Of a DNA stretch of 7,986 bases, positions 6,939 to 7,986 are shown in pieces (position 1 is the first letter of the stretch; every line of letters starts with the position of its first letter). The notes under the pieces were generated by a model that saw nothing but the letters and a program-made list of their open reading frames with translations, was not told where the DNA came from and made no database searches. The stretch spans positions 1-7,986 of the forward strand of contig JAEUJR010000054.1 in the NCBI GenBank assembly GCA_016793585.1. The letters are read 5' to 3'. Made by a program: the position numbers and the translations under genes. The stretch is from Archangium sp. (GTDB lineage Bacteria > Myxococcota > Myxococcia > Myxococcales > Myxococcaceae).

Positions 6939-7986
6939 CTCGAGCCAGAAGGTGCGGCCGTACTGGGGAATGACGCCAGCGCCGACCTCGCTCACCACCG
7001 GCAGCAGGTAGCGCTGGTCGAGCAGGTTCTGCACGCCCGCGAAGTAGCGCACGGGGCCGTAGTCACCCGAGAGCCCGAAGTTCAGCAGCAGCGACTCGCC
7101 GTACGCCGTGCCCGTGTCGCGATCGTGCCGGCCCGATTGGTACGTCGCCTGCCCCGACAACCGCACGAGCCCTTCTTTGAGTGGAATCATCGCGCGCGCC
7201 GAGGCGAGGTGCGTCGGGTACGCCGGCGCCTGCGCCAGCCCCGGCCCGCCGAGCAGCACGAACGAGTACGTGCCCTCGACGAGCGTGAAGCGGCCCGGCT
7301 GCCAGCGTAGCTGGGCTTCGGCTCCGAGGGCCGTCAGGCCCTTCGTGTTGTTCACGTACACGAAGCACTGCGCCGTGCCGTCGACGCAGCGGGGCACCTC
7401 GGCCGCCTCTTCGGTCAGCGTCACCAGGCGGTCGATGAGGTTGTAGTAGCCGCTGAGCGAGGCGCGCAGCTCGGGCGTGAAGTTGTGCGCATGCTCGAGC
7501 TCGAAGGTGGTGATGTACTCGGGCGTGAGCGAGCCCGGCGGTGGGGCGAGCTGCGAGCCCGCAGGGTCGTTGAAGTACAGCTCGTAGATGGTCGGCGCAC
7601 GGAACGCGCGGCCCACCACCAGCTTCGTCAGGCCCGACTCGTACAGCCTCGCCACCACGGCGCCACGCGGCGAGAGCGCGAACTCACCGACGTCGTTGTA
7701 CTTGTCGACACGAACACCCGCCTGCAGGAAGAGCCGGTTGTTCCACAGCTGCCACTCGTCGAGCAGCGTGGCCGAGAAGACCGTGCGCGTCTTGTTGTCC
7801 TGCATCGGCACGCCGACGGGCTGCTGGTAGGCGAGCTGCAACTGCCCTTCGACGCCGAGCGTGAGCCGGTTGCCTTCGAAGATGAAGAGACCGCCGCGCA
7901 CCTCGCCCGAGAACCAGTCACCGCCGCCGGTGTCGGTGTTGCGCACGCGTTCACCGTTGCCGTCGAGCGACGCGTACCAGCCGCGG
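6921..7986 (-). CDS. TonB-dependent outer-membrane receptor, C-terminal part (runs off the right edge)
   Basis: The last 354 residues of a TonB-dependent receptor; the frame is still open at base 7986, so the plug domain and the start are outside the window. A GTG at 7946 is internal, not a start. The visible part is beta-barrel: alternating strands such as RLFLQAGVRVDKY (84-96 of the visible part), FALSPRGAVVARLY (102-115), the conserved FRAPTIYELYF (128-138), FELEHAHNFTPELRASLSGY (161-180), the NLLDQRY signature (320-326) and a terminal strand ending in Phe, the residue recognised by the BAM machinery. Cys200 and Cys207 (CVDGTAQC) probably close an extracellular loop by a disulfide. Such receptors import siderophores, cobalamin, haem or saccharides using TonB energy. 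Without the plug and neighbours the ligand is open. It converges on the permease gene with a 5-bp gap, so the two are not co-transcribed. Confidence 0.92.
   Translation of the reverse strand, partial: RGWYASLDGNGERVRNTDTGGGDWFSGEVRGGLFIFEGNRLTLGVEGQLQLAYQQPVGVPMQDNKTRTVFSATLLDEWQLWNNRLFLQAGVRVDKYNDVGEFALSPRGAVVARLYESGLTKLVVGRAFRAPTIYELYFNDPAGSQLAPPPGSLTPEYITTFELEHAHNFTPELRASLSGYYNLIDRLVTLTEEAAEVPRCVDGTAQCFVYVNNTKGLTALGAEAQLRWQPGRFTLVEGTYSFVLLGGPGLAQAPAYPTHLASARAMIPLKEGLVRLSGQATYQSGRHDRDTGTAYGESLLLNFGLSGDYGPVRYFAGVQNLLDQRYLLPVVSEVGAGVIPQYGRTFWLEVGAGF

Overview
The window is GC-rich, gene-dense bacterial chromosome with almost no intergenic space. GC/TCG-biased codon use, several predicted lipoproteins, a DmdC/FadE5-like acyl-CoA dehydrogenase, a TonB-dependent receptor and a possible sigma-54 promoter suggest a Gram-negative bacterium, most likely a member of the Myxococcota. 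That assignment is an inference, since no rRNA or marker gene is present. I see no tRNA, rRNA, CRISPR array, insertion sequence or phage gene.

Left part (1-2487, all minus strand). A ~590-residue acyl-CoA dehydrogenase (2487 to 715) is followed 14 nt later by a small lipoprotein of unknown function (700 to 242), probably in one operon. After a 161-bp gap comes the first 26 codons of a secreted protein that leaves the window at base 1. The gap looks regulatory. It holds a TGGCACG-N4-GCGCT element resembling a sigma-54 -24/-12 promoter, and upstream of it two 11-bp direct repeats 33 bp apart, where an enhancer-binding activator would sit.

Middle part (2529-5316). A lipoprotein esterase of the PHB depolymerase/feruloyl esterase type (plus strand) is divergent from the acyl-CoA dehydrogenase across 41 bp. 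It converges, with a 5-bp gap, on a zinc-free MDR-family NAD(P)H:quinone oxidoreductase-like gene (minus strand). That gene is divergent from a LysR-type regulator (plus strand). The 74 bp between them carry a cluster of GTGCA/TGCAC half-sites, the usual arrangement for a LysR protein that controls its neighbour and itself.

Right part (5313-7986). The LysR stop codon overlaps the GTG start of the first of two ABC-2 type permeases (COG4587-like, then COG3694-like), each with a good Shine-Dalgarno site, so the three genes look co-transcribed. The ATPase that normally accompanies this permease pair is not in the window. The second permease converges, with a 5-bp gap, on the C-terminal 354 residues of a TonB-dependent outer-membrane receptor that runs off the right edge. 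An imperfect inverted repeat covers both stop codons there.

Most of the window is ordinary metabolic and transport gene content. The parts most worth a second look are the possible sigma-54 control region at 81-241, the LysR operator cluster at 4411-4437, and the regulator-permease-permease operon lacking an ATPase.
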